Program-made: the position numbers and the translations under genes
Assembly: GCF_024347355.1 (NCBI RefSeq)
Contig: NZ_AP025465.1
Location: forward strand, 620,001 to 684,000
Origin: Vibrio chagasii
GTDB taxonomy: Bacteria > Pseudomonadota > Gammaproteobacteria > Enterobacterales > Vibrionaceae
DNA length: 64,000 nucleotides
Direction: 5' to 3'
The notes under the pieces: model-generated
What the model saw: the letters and a program-made list of their open reading frames with translations, nothing else
What the model was told of the DNA's origin: nothing
Databases searched by the model: none
Shown: piece by piece, positions 1-9,469 of the stretch
Layout of the letters: each line of letters opens with the position of its first letter
How positions within the stretch are numbered: position 1 is the stretch's first letter

Positions 1-1316
1 GGGATGAATACAAAGTGACCGTTGCCTTTTGCGTCTTCAACGGCTTCAGACTTACGGTTTTCCATCATCTCTAGTGTGAAAACAACGTTACCTTTTGGTG
101 TCATCATTTCCAAGCTGTCGCCTACTAGGAACTTGTTTTTCACTTCTACTTCCGCTAGATCGCCACGGCGTTTACCTGTGAATTCGCCAACAAATTGTTG
201 AGTATCAGAGATAGAGTAACCGTACTCGTAGTTTTGGTAAGTGTCGTGAGTGTGGCGACGTAGGAAGCCTTCAGTGTAGCCGCGGTGCGCTAGGCTCTCT
301 AGAGTACCCATTAGGCTTTCATCAAATGGCTTGCCTGCTACGGCGTCATCGATAGCTTTACGGTAAACTTGTGCAGTACGAGCACAGTAGTAGAAAGACT
401 TAGTACGGCCTTCGATTTTCAGTGAGTGAACACCCATCTTCGTTAGACGCTCAACGTGCTGGATTGCACGAAGGTCTTTTGAGTTCATGATGTAAGTACC
501 ATGCTCATCTTCAAACGCAGCCATTTTCTCTTCAGGCTTGTGTGACTCTGAAAGTAGAACCACTTCATCTGTTGGTTTACCTAGACCTAGTGTGTTGTCT
601 GGACGTTCGTCTTGAACTTCAACATCCTGAATCTCTACACCAGTAGGGTTTGCTTCAACGATCTGACCGTTTTCGTCTTCTTTTGCCGCTTCAGTTTTGT
701 ATTCCCAACGACAAGCGTTAGTGCAAGTACCTTGGTTAGGATCGCGTTTGTTCATGTAACCAGAAAGTAGACAGCGACCAGAGTACGCCATGCAAAGTGC
801 ACCGTGAACAAAGATCTCTAGTTCTGTTTCAGGACAGTGTTCGCGGATCTCTTCGATCTCTTCAAGTGATAACTCACGAGATAGGATGACACGCTCAACG
901 CCTTGTGTAGCCCAGAATTTTACAGTTGCCCAGTTTACAGCGTTAGCTTGAACTGAAAGGTGGATAGGCATTTCAGGGAATGCTTCACGAACCATCATGA
1001 TAAGACCAGGATCAGACATGATAAGAGCGTCTGGGCCCATATCAACAACTGGCTTAAGGTCGCGAATGAAAGTTTTTAATTTAGAGTTGTGTGGCTGAAT
1101 GTTACATACAACATATAACTTTTTGCCTTGAGCATGAGCTTCATCGATACCGATTTGTAGGTTTTCGTGGTTGAACTCATTGTTACGAACGCGAAGGCTG
1201 TAACGTGGCTGGCCCGCGTAAACCGCATCAGCGCCGTAGGCGAATGCGTAACGCATGTTTTTAAGGCTTCCTGCCGGTGATAATAGTTCAGGTACAAATG
1301 GTTTTTGTGTAGTCAT
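1..1316 (-). CDS. trhP: U32 peptidase-like tRNA hydroxylation protein TrhP (YegQ), 3' end outside window
   Basis: Belongs to the peptidase U32 family. In E. coli, TrhP/YegQ takes part in prephenate-dependent 5-hydroxylation of the wobble uridine of tRNAs rather than in proteolysis. The reading frame begins at ATG 1316 with MTTQKPFVPELLSPAGS and runs open to the window edge, so about 438 residues are visible and the C-terminus is missing. The U32 signature is clear: HGALCMAYSGRC followed by LLSGY, and a Cys-containing NACRWEY segment typical of the family's cysteine cluster. It is a single gene on the minus strand, with rdgC upstream of it in the same direction. The family assignment is firm; the tRNA role is inherited from E. 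coli. Confidence 0.9.
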   Translation of the reverse strand, partial: MTTQKPFVPELLSPAGSLKNMRYAFAYGADAVYAGQPRYSLRVRNNEFNHENLQIGIDEAHAQGKKLYVVCNIQPHNSKLKTFIRDLKPVVDMGPDALIMSDPGLIMMVREAFPEMPIHLSVQANAVNWATVKFWATQGVERVILSRELSLEEIEEIREHCPETELEIFVHGALCMAYSGRCLLSGYMNKRDPNQGTCTNACRWEYKTEAAKEDENGQIVEANPTGVEIQDVEVQDERPDNTLGLGKPTDEVVLLSESHKPEEKMAAFEDEHGTYIMNSKDLRAIQHVERLTKMGVHSLKIEGRTKSFYYCARTAQVYRKAIDDAVAGKPFDESLMGTLESLAHRGYTEGFLRRHTHDTYQNYEYGYSISDTQQFVGEFTGKRRGDLAEVEVKNKFLVGDSLEMMTPKGNVVFTLEMMENRKSEAVEDAKGNGHFVFI

Positions 1317-1475
1317 TGCTTCGTTCTCTAATCTGATCTCAAGTCAGGTTGATACCACCAAGTGATATCAAAGGGGCGCAAATTTTACGCTAAAATGAGT
1401 CTGGTTGATAGCCCTAAAGATAGCAATGATATTAAGAAGAGAGTGAAGGGATAAATATACAGCGGGAAATGTAGG

Positions 1476-1508
1476 GAAAATAAGCTCAGGCACGGAGCAC
1501 CTGAGCTT
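1476..1508 (-). terminator. Rho-independent terminator of rdgC
   Basis: A 9-bp perfect stem (AAGCTCAGG paired with CCTGAGCTT, loop of 9) lies just past the rdgC stop. On the minus strand it is followed by TTATTTT. Confidence 0.75.
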
Positions 1509-1520
1509 TGGAGATACCGA

Positions 1521-2435
1521 TTAAGCGTTCGGTTGAGTTAATCCACCTAGTGATTCGAATAGATTCGGAAGGAACACGCTGAACTCACCACATAGCAATG
1601 AGAAATCTGCATCAAAGCGTGCAGCTTGGTCCTCACGGGGAATATCGTCGTTCTCATCTTTAAGTTCATCGCTAAACTTCAGGCGCTTGATACTGCCGTC
1701 TTCAGCCAGGATGAATTCAATGCGATCTTGCCAGTTGATAAGCAGCTTGGTTACCACTTTATTTGCTTCGATGTGGTTTTTAATCTCGTCGGCTTCTAGC
1801 TCTTGTTTTTTAACTCGAACAATACCACCGTCTTCTTGAATCGACTTAAGCTCAGCTTCATCAAGCATTGTAATGCCTTGAGGCGTATCACCTGATTTAA
1901 CCCACTCGGTTAGTGTTGTTTCTATCGCTTGCTCAGGAATAGCTGGCACGACTGGTAGGCTACCCATTGTTTTACGCAGCAGAGCTAATACGTCTTCTGC
2001 TTTTTTGTAGCTGCTTGCATCAACAACAATGAAACCTTCTTTTGGCATGATCAGCGCGTATGTGAAGTTACTGCGGCTGAATGCGCGAGGAAGGAGATCA
2101 ATGATGATGTCTTCTTTGAGGCTGTCTTTCTCTTTCTTTTTAAGAGGAGTGCCAGACTCAGCTTCAAGTGTTTCGATTTTTGCATTCAGTGACTCTTTAA
2201 TCACAGATGCTGGTAGCATTTTCTCTTCTTTCTTTGCACAGACGAGAATGCGGTTCTCTGATACGTGCGTCATCATATCGCCATGTTTACCCATTGCGTG
2301 CACCCAACCAAATTTCTGTTTGTCTTGGCTACCACAAGGAGTAAAGCGGAATTCTTCAAGTTGTTTCTCTAGCTGATCTGCGTTGAAATCAATATCACGG
2401 TTGAAGCGATAGACTAGGCAATTTTTAAACCACAT
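1521..2435 (-). CDS. rdgC: Recombination-associated protein RdgC
   Basis: RdgC is a nucleoid-associated DNA-binding protein that forms a ring around duplex DNA and restrains RecA-dependent recombination; it is also known from pilin antigenic variation in Neisseria. This protein has 304 residues, essentially the E. coli length (303). It begins [11 protein letters not shown], the usual RdgC N-terminus, and carries the conserved [16 protein letters not shown] segment near residues 34-50. It is a single-gene transcription unit ending at its own hairpin, divergent from phoB. Adjacency of rdgC to phoBR is not an obvious functional link. Confidence 0.95.
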   Translation of the reverse strand: MWFKNCLVYRFNRDIDFNADQLEKQLEEFRFTPCGSQDKQKFGWVHAMGKHGDMMTHVSENRILVCAKKEEKMLPASVIKESLNAKIETLEAESGTPLKKKEKDSLKEDIIIDLLPRAFSRSNFTYALIMPKEGFIVVDASSYKKAEDVLALLRKTMGSLPVVPAIPEQAIETTLTEWVKSGDTPQGITMLDEAELKSIQEDGGIVRVKKQELEADEIKNHIEANKVVTKLLINWQDRIEFILAEDGSIKRLKFSDELKDENDDIPREDQAARFDADFSLLCGEFSVFLPNLFESLGGLTQPNA

Positions 2436-2560
2436 ATATTTTTCTCATACCTTTTTAGAAGTGCCTCATGATATGAGATCTAATTCGATTTGTCCTTAGC
2501 TCTGTATCAAAAGTTATAAAGTGAAACGTTTGAGACAGTTATATGAAAATTTGTTTTCAA

Positions 2561-2578
2561 AGGTCACAAAAGTGTCAT
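2561..2578 (+). promoter_or_regulatory. Pho box upstream of phoB
   Basis: The sequence AGGTCACAAAAGTGTCAT consists of two 7-bp direct repeats (AGGTCAC and GTGTCAT) spaced 11 bp start to start, the layout of a PhoB box (consensus CTGTCAT-N4-CTGTCAT). It ends about 50 bases before the phoB ATG. This suggests phosphate-starvation autoregulation of phoBR; binding is inferred. Confidence 0.7.
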
Positions 2579-2629
2579 AATTAACTCAGATAATGCAATG
2601 CGTTGATTAAATACAAAGGCTATTCAATT

Positions 2630-3319
2630 ATGTCGAGAAGGATTCTGGTCGTTGAAGATGAAGCACCTATTCGTGAGATGCTGTGTTTTGTACTTGAACA
2701 AAAAGGCTACCAAGCAGTAGAGGCTGAAGATTACGATACAGCGGTAAACAAGCTATGTGAACCTTTCCCAGATCTAGTATTACTAGATTGGATGCTACCT
2801 GGTGGTAGCGGGATAAACTTTATCAAGCACATGAAGCGTGAAGAGTTAACTCGCAACATCCCAGTGGTGATGCTAACAGCTCGTGGTGAAGAAGAAGATA
2901 AGGTTCGCGGTTTAGAAGTTGGCGCTGACGACTACATTACCAAACCGTTTTCGCCAAAAGAGCTTGTTGCTCGCCTTAAAGCGGTGATTCGTCGTGTAAC
3001 ACCAACGGCATTGGAAGATGTGATTGATGTACAGGGCCTTAAATTAGACCCAGTATCACACCGCGTGACCGCAAGTGAAGGTCCAGTTGATATGGGACCA
3101 ACAGAATTCAAAATGCTGCATTTCTTTATGACGCACCAAGAGCGTGTATACAGCCGAGAGCAGCTGCTTAACAACGTTTGGGGTACCAATGTTTACGTTG
3201 AAGACCGAACGGTTGATGTACATATTCGACGCCTGCGTAAAGCGCTTGAGTCTGCAGGTCACGATAAGCTAATCCAAACGGTTCGTGGCGCTGGCTACCG
3301 TTTTTCTACAAAGGCTTAA
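2630..3319 (+). CDS. phoB: Phosphate regulon response regulator PhoB
   Basis: OmpR/PhoB-class response regulator that activates the Pho regulon on phosphate limitation by binding Pho boxes. The receiver domain (about 1-120) has the acidic pocket in VVEDEAP, the phospho-acceptor Asp53 in LLDWMLPGG, and Lys in [10 protein letters not shown] winged-helix DNA-binding domain follows, ending [14 protein letters not shown] and RGAGYRFS. The start chosen is ATG 2630 ([11 protein letters not shown], 229 residues), matching the family. An in-frame TTG at 2603 would add nine unconserved residues. A Pho box lies upstream, and phoR follows 33 bases after the stop. Confidence 0.97.
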   Translation: MSRRILVVEDEAPIREMLCFVLEQKGYQAVEAEDYDTAVNKLCEPFPDLVLLDWMLPGGSGINFIKHMKREELTRNIPVVMLTARGEEEDKVRGLEVGADDYITKPFSPKELVARLKAVIRRVTPTALEDVIDVQGLKLDPVSHRVTASEGPVDMGPTEFKMLHFFMTHQERVYSREQLLNNVWGTNVYVEDRTVDVHIRRLRKALESAGHDKLIQTVRGAGYRFSTKA

Positions 3320-3352
3320 TGTGGCTTCGCTGCCCAGTTTACGGAGTCCTGA

Positions 3353-4651
3353 ATGGTTGAAAAGTTAACCTGGAAAAAGCTGGCTTGGGAGCTGGCTTTT
3401 TTTTACGCACCATGGGTTTTAGTCGGATGGATATTCGGTTACCTACCTTGGTTACTGCTGGCTGCTACGGTATTGCAGCTCGGCTGGCATCTACACAACC
3501 AAATGCGTTTGTCCGCATGGCTGTGGGATGAGAAGCGTCTAACTCCACCTTCAGGCTCTGGGAACTGGGAATCTCTGTTTAACGGTATTTATCGTATGCA
3601 GCAGAGACAGCGTCGCAAACGCAAAGAACTGACTAACCTTATCCGCCGTTTCCGTAACGGTGCAGAATCGCTTCCCGATGCCGTTGTGGTATTCCGCGGT
3701 GAAGGCAATATCGTTTGGTGTAACAAGCTAGCTCAGTATTTGCTGGGCTTTCGTTGGCCAGATGATTCAGGTCAACCGATCTCGAATTTGATTCGTTCTC
3801 CAGATTTTATTAAGTACCTTAATAAGCAAGATTTCTCTGAGCCATTAGAGATGCCTTCTCCATTGAATGTGGAGCGTATGCTCGAGCTGCGTATTGTGCC
3901 GTATACCGAGGGTGAACACCTGATGGTGGTACGTGATGTGACCCAGCTTAAGCAGTTAGAAGGCATGCGCCGTAACTTCTTCGCTAACGTTTCTCATGAA
4001 TTGCGTACGCCGATGACCGTCCTTCAAGGTTACCTTGAAATGACCGAAGATCCAGACATGATCGTTGGCCCAATGTGGACCAAGGCGCATGGCGTAATGA
4101 CTGAGCAGCTCAATCGAATGAACAGTTTGGTTAATCAATTACTCACGCTTTCGAAAATTGAAGCGGCGCCAATGCATGAGTTGGATGAAGTGGTCAACGT
4201 TCCGGCGATGCTTGAGGTTCTTGAGAAAGAAGCGGCGAGCCTTAGCGGTGAGCGAGAACATAAACTTGAATTTGATATCGATAAGAGTCTGCGAGTTCTT
4301 GCCGACGAAGACCAATTGAGAAGTGCGATATCGAATTTGGTTTATAACGCGGTTAAATATACACCCGCAGGTGCAACGGTCAAAGTGCGTTGGTATCAAA
4401 CCAGCCAAGGCGCGTGCTTAGATGTGTCAGATACTGGTGATGGTATTGAGCCTCAACACTTACATCGACTCACAGAGCGCTTCTATCGTGTAGATAAAGC
4501 CCGCTCTCGTGATACCGGTGGTAGTGGTCTTGGATTAGCGATTGTAAAGCATGCGCTTAGCCACCACGATTCACATCTCGAAATTCAAAGTGAAGTGGGC
4601 GTCGGCAGTCGTTTCCATTTCACGTTGCCAAACCGATTGACTGTGTCATGA
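3353..4651 (+). CDS. phoR: Phosphate regulon sensor histidine kinase PhoR
   Basis: Membrane-bound histidine kinase/phosphatase that phosphorylates PhoB when phosphate is scarce, normally held inactive by the Pst transporter with PhoU. Two hydrophobic segments lie at about residues 10-48, followed by a basic linker, a PAS domain (about 95-195), a HisKA domain with His215 in [12 protein letters not shown], and an ATPase domain with the N box [17 protein letters not shown] and GGSGLGLAI. At 432 residues it matches E. coli PhoR (431). Its last codon overlaps the following pstS start (ATGA), indicating translational coupling in a phoB-phoR-pstS operon. Confidence 0.96.
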   Translation: MVEKLTWKKLAWELAFFYAPWVLVGWIFGYLPWLLLAATVLQLGWHLHNQMRLSAWLWDEKRLTPPSGSGNWESLFNGIYRMQQRQRRKRKELTNLIRRFRNGAESLPDAVVVFRGEGNIVWCNKLAQYLLGFRWPDDSGQPISNLIRSPDFIKYLNKQDFSEPLEMPSPLNVERMLELRIVPYTEGEHLMVVRDVTQLKQLEGMRRNFFANVSHELRTPMTVLQGYLEMTEDPDMIVGPMWTKAHGVMTEQLNRMNSLVNQLLTLSKIEAAPMHELDEVVNVPAMLEVLEKEAASLSGEREHKLEFDIDKSLRVLADEDQLRSAISNLVYNAVKYTPAGATVKVRWYQTSQGACLDVSDTGDGIEPQHLHRLTERFYRVDKARSRDTGGSGLGLAIVKHALSHHDSHLEIQSEVGVGSRFHFTLPNRLTVS

Positions 4652-5625
4652 ATGACTTAATACGCAGGATGCGTTTGCCAATTGGTTCACTGTTAGCGAT
4701 GGTATTGGCGTGTCCAAGCTTCGCTGAGCAGAGTGTTGAGTCATTGCCTGATTATTCCAAAGTTCCTGGTATCTCTGGAAGCTTGTTATCGGTCGGGTCT
4801 GATACTTTGGCTGGGATGACGACATTGTGGGTAGAGGAGTTTAAATCCTACTACCCGAATGTGAACGCTCAGGTCCAAGCATCGGGCTCTTCTACTGCGC
4901 CTCCTGCATTGACGGAAGGGACTGCTCACCTTGGCCCTATGAGCCGACCAATGCGTTTACGTGAAGTGGAAGCTTTTGAAAGAGAGCATGGCTATAAGCC
5001 AACTGCATTACGAGTCGCTATTGACGCAATCGGGCTGTTTGTCCACCGAGATAACCCTATTGAAGGGCTTAACTTTCGTCAGATTGATGGCATCTTTTCT
5101 GAGACATTACGCTGCGGAGCAACAAGGCCCCTCAATAACTGGCAAGATCTCGGAATCGATCAGCCATGGGCGAAACATCGATTCCAATTGTTCGGTCGCA
5201 ATTCTGTATCGGGGACTTATGGATACTTCAAACAGAATGCACTGTGCGGCGGTGACTTTAAAAATCGTGTGAATGAGCAACCTGGTTCGGCTTCAGTCGT
5301 TCAGTCGGTCGCTTCATCCATCAGTGGGATTGGCTACTCGGGCATTGGCTACCGCGTAGCAGGTGTTAAGCTGATTCCTATTGCAGAGCACGGCTCTAAT
5401 TATGTTGAGCCTACGCGTGAGAATATCTTGAGTGGTGATTACCCTCTATCTCGTTTTCTCTATGTGTATGTGAATAAGCATCCGGATAAACCACTTTCTC
5501 CGGTTGAGAGAGAGTTCCTTACTTTTGTATTCTCAAAGCAGGGACAAGAGCTTGTAGAAAAAGATGGCTATTTAGCGATACCGTCTGAGTTCGCAGAGCA
5601 AGAGCTCGCAAAAGTTGGGTTATAG
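4648..5625 (+). CDS. pstS: PstS-family phosphate-binding periplasmic protein
   Basis: Substrate-binding protein of the high-affinity phosphate ABC transporter. The N-terminus has a basic stretch and hydrophobic core ending ACPSFAEQ, a probable signal peptide cleaved after SFA. The mature part shows PstS features: a phosphate-loop segment [10 protein letters not shown] near residue 79, LGPMSRPM, and [12 protein letters not shown]. It is 325 residues long. The start overlaps the phoR stop in ATGA, so it is co-transcribed with the phosphate sensor, while the permease genes lie 4 kb away beyond ppx-ppk1. Other PstS paralogs may exist elsewhere, so the symbol denotes the family and not necessarily the main PstS. 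Confidence 0.85.
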   Translation: MNDLIRRMRLPIGSLLAMVLACPSFAEQSVESLPDYSKVPGISGSLLSVGSDTLAGMTTLWVEEFKSYYPNVNAQVQASGSSTAPPALTEGTAHLGPMSRPMRLREVEAFEREHGYKPTALRVAIDAIGLFVHRDNPIEGLNFRQIDGIFSETLRCGATRPLNNWQDLGIDQPWAKHRFQLFGRNSVSGTYGYFKQNALCGGDFKNRVNEQPGSASVVQSVASSISGIGYSGIGYRVAGVKLIPIAEHGSNYVEPTRENILSGDYPLSRFLYVYVNKHPDKPLSPVEREFLTFVFSKQGQELVEKDGYLAIPSEFAEQELAKVGL

Positions 5626-5643
5626 CTCAAACTCAATATACAG

Positions 5644-5668
5644 ATAGCCTACTTGCGGTAGGCTATTT
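5644..5668. terminator. Bidirectional terminator between pstS and ppx
   Basis: ATAGCCTAC and GTAGGCTAT form a perfect 9-bp stem with a 5-nt loop between two convergent genes. The T tract is short, so termination strength is uncertain. Confidence 0.6.
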
Positions 5669-5671
5669 CCC

Positions 5672-7183
5672 TCATTTCAAATCTAAACACCAACCGGCAT
5701 TTTTCCAGCGCTGCTGTTCTTCTTTTAACTCGTAATCGAGTAGTTGGTTTGTATCTAACCAGTCACTATTTTCGCCAGTCAAACTCCAATGGTCATCCAT
5801 TTTTATGGTTAGCTTTATATTGGGCACTGGTGCTTGGCTGCGTTGTCGATTGAGTAAGATTGCCAGCCTAAGTATTCGTATCATCAGCGTCACTTGTTGC
5901 AACGAAAACAGTGCTAATGTTGGCAAGTCTGGCAGCTTGAGCGCTTTTCTCTGATATCGAACGATGACCGAGATAAGTCGTTGCTGCTCAGTATTAAAAC
6001 CGGGCATGGTGGTATGTCTAATCAGATAGGCTGAATGGCGATGATACCCTTGAAATGCCACGCTTTGGCCCACTTCATGCAGCAGTGCAGACCAACCAAG
6101 TAAGTCAAACAACTCAGCGTCTACAGTGCCCTCCAGTTGTGTTTTTGCTTGCAGTAATAGTGTGTGAGCTGTCTCTTTGACTTTTTCGGCGTGCGTTAAG
6201 TCAACATGATAGCGAGAGAGCAATGTTTCTGCGGTACGAGACCTTATATCAAGGCTCTTGAACTTATCTTCCATGTCATACAGAACGCCTTCTCTCAATG
6301 CTCCGTCAGACACATACAACTCATCTATATTTAAGCTATCCATGACAGCGGAAAGAATCGTGGCACCTGCAGCAAAAACGGGCTTTCGTTCATCGCTTAA
6401 ACCCAACAGCTTGATGCTTTCTACAGATGAAAACTCCTTTAGATGGTTTTTAAGATAAGTAAGCCGTTGTGGAGTGATGTACTCATCGATAAAGCCCAAC
6501 CCTTTGAGTGCCTCTTTTATAGATTTCGCTGTGCCAGATGAGCCAAAAGCGATTTCCCAAGAGGTGGATTGGTAATTCTTAATGACTGGTGTTAATAGTT
6601 GAATCGCAGCGGTATAAGCAGTAGCAAAATGCTGTGAAGTTAACTGATTATCACTAAAGAACCGCTGAGTAAAACTGACGCACCCCATCGGCAAGCTATG
6701 CATGACGTCGGGTGTGAAGCCCTGTCCGGTCACTATCTCAGTGCTTCCACCACCAATATCGATAACGAGCTTTGATTTGGAAGCGGTTTGAGTGTGTTCA
6801 ACCCCGTTGTAAATCAATCGTGCTTCTTCTTGCCCTGAAATGATCTCGATGGGAAAAGGGAAAATGAGTTTGGCTTGTTCGATAAAGGTGTTTGAGTTCT
6901 TTGCTTTTCGTAGGGTATGGGTAGCTACGACTCTGACATCGTCTATCTCAAAATCAGTGAGTCGTTCAGCGAATACTTTTAGACACTCTAGCCCGCGATG
7001 AATCGCTTGGTCTGATAGTTGGTGGTGTTCACCCAACCCATCACCCAACCGTACTTTCTGTTTATGTCGGCTGACGAGTTGTAGGTGTTTGCCAAACACT
7101 TGAGCAACCACCATATGAAAGCTGTTCGAACCTAAATCGATAGCTGCAATGCATCTGGATTGTTTGTCGTCACTTAGCGGCAT
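5672..7183 (-). CDS. ppx: Exopolyphosphatase Ppx
   Basis: Ppx releases orthophosphate processively from the end of polyphosphate; the family also includes GppA (pppGpp phosphohydrolase). The ASKHA-type ATPase fold is visible in the phosphate-1 motif AAIDLGSNSFHMVV and in VIDIGGGSTEIVTG, and a helical HD-like region fills the C-terminal half. At 503 residues and directly after ppk1 (10-bp overlap), Ppx is much likelier than GppA. The coupled ppk1-ppx unit pairs polyphosphate synthesis with breakdown beside the Pho genes. Confidence 0.92.
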   Translation of the reverse strand: MPLSDDKQSRCIAAIDLGSNSFHMVVAQVFGKHLQLVSRHKQKVRLGDGLGEHHQLSDQAIHRGLECLKVFAERLTDFEIDDVRVVATHTLRKAKNSNTFIEQAKLIFPFPIEIISGQEEARLIYNGVEHTQTASKSKLVIDIGGGSTEIVTGQGFTPDVMHSLPMGCVSFTQRFFSDNQLTSQHFATAYTAAIQLLTPVIKNYQSTSWEIAFGSSGTAKSIKEALKGLGFIDEYITPQRLTYLKNHLKEFSSVESIKLLGLSDERKPVFAAGATILSAVMDSLNIDELYVSDGALREGVLYDMEDKFKSLDIRSRTAETLLSRYHVDLTHAEKVKETAHTLLLQAKTQLEGTVDAELFDLLGWSALLHEVGQSVAFQGYHRHSAYLIRHTTMPGFNTEQQRLISVIVRYQRKALKLPDLPTLALFSLQQVTLMIRILRLAILLNRQRSQAPVPNIKLTIKMDDHWSLTGENSDWLDTNQLLDYELKEEQQRWKNAGWCLDLK

Positions 7184-9270
7184 GATTTCTTCTCTTGCTT
7201 GTGCTTTTTACGAGCTTGCTTCTCTATATGTTTAATATAGTGGTAAGTAGCGAGTTGTGACGTGGAATGCGTAAGTTGAGTTGTGGTTGAAGGCTTGTAC
7301 TGATTGGTCATCGTATGATCGATCATCCGCGCCTTATGTTTGTCATCAAAATGAAACTCGGTGATATCAATGATAGTTTGCTTGATCTTAGAGTCCAAAA
7401 TTGGCGTTGCTACTTCAATTCTATGGTCAAAGTTTCGAGTCATCCAATCGGCGGAAGAGATGTAAACCTTGGGTTTTCCGGCATTGTTGAAGATCATCAC
7501 TCTTGGGTGCTCAAGAAAACGATCGACCACACTGATGATCTCAATATTGTCACTGACGTTTGGTATTCCCGGAACCAGTGAGCACATACCACGAATGATC
7601 ATTCTTACTTTTACGTTGGCTTGGCTCGCTAGGTAGAGCTTTTCAATGATTTCGCGATCCACTAAGTTATTGAGCTTTAAAGTTATACTCGCAGGCTTAC
7701 CCTCTGAGGCATTCTGGATCTCTTTATCGATCAGCTGATACAGACGCTTTCTGGTATTTTTAGGTGAGACTATCAGCTGTTTGAACTGCGTTTTTTGATA
7801 CGGGTTTTCGATGTATTTGAAGACTTGGCGAACTTCATGCGTGAGCTCTGGGTTTGCGGTAAGTAACGAGAAGTCGGTATAGACACGAGCAGTGATTTCA
7901 TGAAAATTGCCTGTACCGATATGAACATAACTCTCCATAGCCTTACCGTTCTTGCGCTTGATGAGTAGCAATTTTGAATGGATTTTTAGACTAGGGATAC
8001 CATAAACCACCTTCACTCCTGCTTCTTGGAGTCTCTTTGCCCACTGAATGTTGGCTTGCTCGTCAAAGCGGGCTTGAAGCTCAACCACCACGGTGACTTT
8101 CTTGCCATTGTGGGCCGCATCAATGATCGAGTTGAGTAACTTAGAACCTTCAGCAACACGGTAAACGTTGATCTTGATGACCGTTACTTTGGGATCAAAC
8201 GAAGCCTGCCTGACCAGTTCGGTAATGTGATCGAAAGTATGGTACGGGTAGTGCAATAAGATATCGCGAGCTTTGATCGCTTCAAAATAGTTACTGTAAT
8301 GAGCAAACGACGCACACTTAATCGGTGAGAGAGGCGCGTTAACGAGATCATCTCGATTGAGGGCTGGGAAATCACAGAAGTGCTTAAAGTTTTGATAACG
8401 ACCGCCAGAGAGTACGCTGTCATAGTCTGATAGTTTGAGCTTGATTCGCAAGAAATTCAGCATCTCTTGTGGCATCTCGGATTCATAGATCAAGCGTATC
8501 GGCAGCGCTGTTAAACGTTGTTCAATGCCAATCGACATCGATTCTAAAAGGCTGCAGTTACTGTCTTCTTGTAGGTCATAGTCTGCATCACGTGTCATTT
8601 TGATGGCGAAGCAACGCAGCGAATCGTATTCGAAGAAGCCTTTAAGTAAGTCGTCTAGGCAGAAACGAACTATATTATCTAACAAGATCAGGGTAGTACG
8701 TTGTGAGTCTGACGGACTCGGCAATTTTACAAATCGAGGTAAAGCGTCAGATGGAATCTCTAACAGAGCGTATTGAGATGATCCATTGTGTTCAATATCG
8801 ATAGCTAAATAACTTTGTTCGTCTTTGAGGATATTGAGCAGTTGGCTATCTTCGTTAAGTAGCAAAGGCGTAAGATGCGGGAGTATTTTCTTTCTAAAGT
8901 ATTTTTTTAGCCAATCACTCTGCTCGGCATTAATTTGCTGTTCATTAACCAAAAAAATACGATTACGTGCCAATTCGAGCAACAACTCTTTGTAAAGTGA
9001 ATGAAAACGAACATCCAGCTCATTCGCCTTCTGTTGCATCTGAGTCAGCAAGGTTTTTGAAGTGTCAGAGTTGGACTCAGTATCTTGCAATAAGATCTTG
9101 CGTTTTACGTCGGAAAATCGGACTTTGTAGAACTCATCGAGATTTTTTGAGTAGATCCCTAGAAAACGAACTCTTTCGATCAAAGGGACAGACTTGTCAG
9201 CTGCCTCTTGAAGCACTCTTTCGTTGAACGATAACCAGCTAAGTTCTTTTGCGACATAGTCTTTTTCCAT
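7174..9270 (-). CDS. ppk1: Polyphosphate kinase 1
   Basis: PPK1 polymerises the terminal phosphate of ATP into inorganic polyphosphate through an autophosphorylated histidine. The protein has 698 residues, close to the E. coli enzyme (688). It begins VAKELSWLSFNERVLQEA, the typical N-domain, and contains the catalytic-domain segment HIGTGNFHEITARVYTD, where the family's phospho-histidine lies. Near the C-terminus it has VYISSADWMTRNFDHRIEVA. The C-terminal tail is Lys/Arg-rich (ARKKHKQEKK). Its 3' end overlaps ppx, so the two are translationally coupled. It is transcribed away from pstC. Confidence 0.96.
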   Translation of the reverse strand: MEKDYVAKELSWLSFNERVLQEAADKSVPLIERVRFLGIYSKNLDEFYKVRFSDVKRKILLQDTESNSDTSKTLLTQMQQKANELDVRFHSLYKELLLELARNRIFLVNEQQINAEQSDWLKKYFRKKILPHLTPLLLNEDSQLLNILKDEQSYLAIDIEHNGSSQYALLEIPSDALPRFVKLPSPSDSQRTTLILLDNIVRFCLDDLLKGFFEYDSLRCFAIKMTRDADYDLQEDSNCSLLESMSIGIEQRLTALPIRLIYESEMPQEMLNFLRIKLKLSDYDSVLSGGRYQNFKHFCDFPALNRDDLVNAPLSPIKCASFAHYSNYFEAIKARDILLHYPYHTFDHITELVRQASFDPKVTVIKINVYRVAEGSKLLNSIIDAAHNGKKVTVVVELQARFDEQANIQWAKRLQEAGVKVVYGIPSLKIHSKLLLIKRKNGKAMESYVHIGTGNFHEITARVYTDFSLLTANPELTHEVRQVFKYIENPYQKTQFKQLIVSPKNTRKRLYQLIDKEIQNASEGKPASITLKLNNLVDREIIEKLYLASQANVKVRMIIRGMCSLVPGIPNVSDNIEIISVVDRFLEHPRVMIFNNAGKPKVYISSADWMTRNFDHRIEVATPILDSKIKQTIIDITEFHFDDKHKARMIDHTMTNQYKPSTTTQLTHSTSQLATYHYIKHIEKQARKKHKQEKKSCR

Positions 9271-9405
9271 CGTATTGTTGATCCTTGAATGCTGACTATT
9301 GGGAGACTAGTTTAATTTATAACGTTAGCGCTCACAAAAGTAATGATCTTTGGATAATAAAAAGGGTGAACAAACTTGTTATTAGTTTCAGTTGTTTAAC
9401 GTAGC

Positions 9406-9423
9406 TTGTAATATAATTGTCAT
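9406..9423 (+). promoter_or_regulatory. Candidate Pho box upstream of pstC
   Basis: TTGTAATATAATTGTCAT consists of direct repeats TTGTAAT and TTGTCAT spaced 11 bp start to start, agreeing well with the PhoB consensus. It ends 46 bases before pstC. A further weaker TGTCAG follows at about 9439. It sits between divergent ppk1 and pstC, so it could serve both. Confidence 0.6.
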
Positions 9424-9469
9424 CTAAGATACATATTATGTCAGCAGCTAAAAAAAGGTAGATAAACAG

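Noticed and set aside
2603..2629. TTG start upstream of phoB
   Set aside because: Adds nine residues absent from PhoB proteins; ATG 2630 gives the exact family start.
4961..5272. 103-codon frame inside pstS
   Set aside because: Shadow frame on the same strand of a gene with clear homology and signal peptide.
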